Below, piece by piece: positions 5,201 to 5,832 of a stretch of 5,832 nucleotides of DNA. Made by a program: the position numbers and the translations under genes. The DNA is from JBAXBF01 sp034429745 (lineage in GTDB: Bacteria; Chloroflexota; Anaerolineae; Anaerolineales; DRKV01). Below the pieces are notes generated by a model, which worked only from the letters and a program-made list of their open reading frames with translations, made no database searches and was not told the origin of the DNA. Position 1 is the first letter of the stretch, and the number at the start of each line of letters is the position of its first letter. The stretch covers positions 1 through 5,832 of the forward strand of contig DAOUFY010000111.1 of the NCBI GenBank assembly GCA_034429745.1. Direction: 5' to 3'.

Positions 5201-5815
5201 CTAGATTTCTTCTACCGGAGGTACCTTTGTGATTTTCTCGTTCTTCTTTAGCAGCTCATCGGGAACGGGTCTCACCAGATCTGCACCAACCATTTGAAGA
5301 ACATAGTTCTTTACTGTTGATTCCCAATATTTCTTTGTAATGTAATATACCCTTGCGCCGCCTAACTCATGCTGATATTCAGGCCAAGGATAAGAAGGCT
5401 GAGCCATTCCTAACCCCCAGCGGTACCAACCGTTGTAGGATTCATAAGTAGCCCACCATTCTTCCTGTCCAAGCACCTCAAATGCATAAGCAGCTTTGGC
5501 ATAATACATTACAGCACCAATTCTACCGCCGCGGGCTAAAGCCATGGTATGTAAGCTAATGTTGATCTTTTCATTGAGCAGACGCCCATTAGCAAAGCCT
5601 ACCCATTCGCCATCAATCATTCCCACTAAAGTGTACGGATCCTTAAGTCTTTTACGATACCAACCTAAAATTTCTGCATAGACCCGAGCGCCAACAATAT
5701 CATAAAAGTCATGGTCAATCTCCATAACTTTCTTCATGTATTCCAACATAAGGGGGGCTTCTTCTAACTTAGCCTCGCGGATAACCATTACCCGTCCATC
5801 TTTAAGCGTAATCAT
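5201..5815 (-). CDS. GNAT-like acetyltransferase-fold protein, N-terminus uncertain
   Basis: A soluble protein of 204 residues from this ATG. The N-terminus LKDGRVMVIREAKLEEA (4-20) is the typical first strand and helix of many GNAT N-acetyltransferases. YTLVGMIDGEWVGFANGRLL (61-80) fits the central strands that precede the acetyl-CoA site. The pyrophosphate loop would be RGGRIGA (95-101), degenerate against the usual R/Q-x-x-G-x-G/A because Arg98 stands at the central Gly. The segment 119-165 is unusually rich in Trp and Tyr. The tail (184-204) is charged and probably flexible. No signal peptide or membrane segment is apparent. The substrate is unknown, and acetyl-CoA binding itself is uncertain. 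No Shine-Dalgarno precedes the ATG at 5815 and the frame stays open to the window edge, so translation may start farther upstream. ATG at residue 10 is another candidate. It is convergent with rnc and ends before a strong terminator. Confidence 0.72.
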   Translation of the reverse strand: MITLKDGRVMVIREAKLEEAPLMLEYMKKVMEIDHDFYDIVGARVYAEILGWYRKRLKDPYTLVGMIDGEWVGFANGRLLNEKINISLHTMALARGGRIGAVMYYAKAAYAFEVLGQEEWWATYESYNGWYRWGLGMAQPSYPWPEYQHELGGARVYYITKKYWESTVKNYVLQMVGADLVRPVPDELLKKNEKITKVPPVEEI

Positions 5816-5832
5816 CGCAGGGGGAAAGGGCT

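Noticed and set aside
1..5832. CRISPR array, tRNA/rRNA gene, insertion sequence, phage or defence genes
   Set aside because: No spaced direct repeats, cloverleaf, transposase motif or terminal inverted repeats were seen on either strand.

Overview
The window looks like ordinary bacterial chromosome of moderate to low GC, with compact genes and no mobile-element features. The RNase III sequence and the N-terminal zinc-ribbon threonine synthase remind me most of Chloroflexota, possibly Anaerolineae. A Trp T-box leader fits Chloroflexota or Firmicutes. This placement rests on recalled family resemblance, not a search, and is moderate at best.

Left part (minus strand): the start of trpG runs off the left edge. 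It is preceded by trpE, and the two encode the subunits of anthranilate synthase, the first step of tryptophan synthesis from chorismate. Upstream of trpE lies a leader of about 350 nt that is a complete tryptophan T-box riboswitch. It has a Stem I, a UGG specifier codon, the conserved CCGTTATC element, a compound Stem III, the 14-base T-box core with UGGC bulge, and a strong terminator in competition with the antiterminator. A near-perfect sigma-70 promoter (TTGACA, 17 bp, TATATT) drives it. Uncharged tRNA-Trp should therefore switch on trpE-trpG, while the LLES and NPSPYM motifs of TrpE suggest tryptophan feedback inhibition as a second layer.

Middle part (plus strand): after a divergent intergenic region with an imperfect palindrome come three co-directional genes. 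They are a NagD-type HAD phosphatase, a threonine-synthase-family PLP enzyme and ribonuclease III (rnc). The last two are 25 bp apart and probably co-transcribed. Neither has a visible Shine-Dalgarno sequence, whereas trpE, trpG and the HAD gene have good ones.

Right part (minus strand): a GNAT-like protein of about 204 residues, whose N-terminus may extend past the right edge, converges on rnc. A 14-bp perfect inverted repeat between them is a terminator mainly for the GNAT-like gene.

I do not see a previously undescribed system. The points most worth a second look are single-residue departures at catalytic motifs (TrpG Gln to Leu after the nucleophile; RNase III metal-binding Asp to Ser), the terminator-like Stem III inside the T-box leader, and the unclassified aromatic-rich GNAT-like protein.
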